Positions 11,128 through 11,537 of a stretch of 11,537 bases of DNA are shown here, piece after piece. The position numbers and the translations under genes are program-made. The first letter of the stretch is position 1. Each line of letters starts with the position of its first letter. The stretch comes from a bacterium (GTDB taxonomy: Bacteria; Patescibacteriota; Minisyncoccia; Minisyncoccales; JAGMAB01), in the NCBI GenBank assembly GCA_030643665.1, contig DAOWKS010000026.1, positions 1-11,537 on the forward strand, given 5' to 3'. Under the pieces are notes generated by a model. That model saw only the letters and a program-made list of their open reading frames with translations, was not told where the DNA came from and did no database searches.

Positions 11128-11409
11128 ATGGTAAGACCACGCCTTTATCGAAGGATTAGATTTAATCCCGATATAACTTATTTTAAACCCCAGGGGGTGC
11201 CAATAAGGTTTTTGGAGATGGTTGAATTAACTACTGAAGAAGTAGAGGCCTTGAGATTGAAAAATATAAAAGATTTAGACCAGATTGAATGCGCCAAACG
11301 AATGAAAACTTCGCAAAGCACATTTCAGAGAATTTTATCATCGGCTTACAAAAAAGTTGCCGAAGCTTTAATTGAGGGAAAAGCAATTAGGATAACAAGG
11401 AATTTTTAG
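11128..11409 (+). CDS. DUF134 (UPF0251) helix-turn-helix protein
   Basis: DNA-binding protein of PF02001. I prefer ATG 11128 (93 residues, MVRPRLYRRIRFNPD), because the family begins M(P)RPRxxRR; the frame is open from an ATG at 11092, but the extra 12 residues match nothing. Typical blocks follow: YFKPQGVPIRFLEMVELTTE, EEVEALRLKNIKDLDQIECA, then the helix-turn-helix AKRMKTSQSTFQRILSSAYK and the closing ALIEGKAIRI. The metal-binding Cys seen at the N-terminus of many members (RKCRRV) is replaced by Leu-Tyr here (RLYRRI). It lies 77 bases after the DUF5320 gene and may regulate this cluster. Its stop overlaps that of the convergent gene by three bases. Confidence 0.87.
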   Translation: MVRPRLYRRIRFNPDITYFKPQGVPIRFLEMVELTTEEVEALRLKNIKDLDQIECAKRMKTSQSTFQRILSSAYKKVAEALIEGKAIRITRNF

Positions 11410-11537
11410 CTTCTTCTTAATTGCTTTTTAATTCTTTTAATGGCTTCCGCGATGCCAATTATTAATTTTCTTTCTTTTACTTCGGCAACAAAAATCTTCC
11501 CGGAAAAAAACTCTACTAAAAGCATTATGTTAAAAAG
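11406..11537 (-). CDS. C-terminal end of an unidentified gene (5' end outside window)
   Basis: On the - strand a frame is open from the window edge to TAA (11408-11406), giving 43 residues: LFNIMLLVEFFSGKIFVAEV, then KERKLIIGIAEAIKRIKKQL and RRS. The basic, amphipathic helix ending KRIKKQLRRS looks like a genuine protein C-terminus. No family is recognised. It could also be a complete 39-residue ORF from the ATG at 11525. It converges on the DUF134 gene, and the two stop codons overlap with no room for a separate terminator. Confidence 0.5.
   Translation of the reverse strand, partial: LFNIMLLVEFFSGKIFVAEVKERKLIIGIAEAIKRIKKQLRRS

Overview
The window is AT-rich bacterial DNA that looks like a member of the Candidate Phyla Radiation (Patescibacteria, Parcubacteria-like). 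The reasons are short genes, almost no Shine-Dalgarno sequences, several ATG codons lying directly behind a -10 box, and families common in such genomes (DUF5320, DUF134, a NifX-like protein, a split permease). This placement is inference; there is no rRNA or other phylogenetic marker in the window.

Left part (1-2899, + strand): the C-terminal end of a sensor histidine kinase, a terminator, then an operon for making lipoproteins: lspA (signal peptidase II) overlapping lgt (diacylglyceryl transferase), followed by two lipoprotein genes that are probable substrates of these enzymes. The two lipoproteins share a duplicated segment covering the end of lgt, the 5' leader and the signal peptide, while their mature parts are unrelated. 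A strong bidirectional hairpin terminator separates this operon from the convergent genes on the other strand.

Middle part (2927-7375, - strand): an ECF sigma factor followed by four membrane-anchored proteins, three of them cysteine-rich or cysteine-paired, then a separately promoted 418-residue single-pass protein with three PepSY-like repeats that looks like a transmembrane anti-sigma/sensor. Upstream of both the sigma gene and the 418-residue gene lies the same bipartite motif, AACGCAACCTTTT-N9-TGCGTT, identical in sequence and spacing. I read it as the promoter recognised by this sigma factor, which makes the region an autoregulated envelope-sensing regulon. The sigma gene also has a housekeeping-type, apparently leaderless promoter. 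This is the strongest candidate for an undescribed system here.

Right part (7457-11409, + strand): a COG1237-type metallo-beta-lactamase-fold hydrolase, an alpha/beta hydrolase, a permease split into two overlapping genes, a NifX/NafY-like (PF02579) protein preceded by a 54-bp tandem repeat, a cold-shock protein, and a DUF5320 plus DUF134 pair behind a near-consensus promoter. PF02579, DUF5320, DUF134, MBL-fold proteins and such permeases recur together in anaerobes and CPR bacteria, suggesting a metal- or cluster-related function that remains unproven. The window closes with the C-terminal end of an unidentified - strand gene whose stop codon overlaps that of the DUF134 gene.

A family of small palindromes with the core CCGCT-NNN-AGCGG runs through the window as terminator stems, inside one coding sequence, and between GAACC direct repeats.
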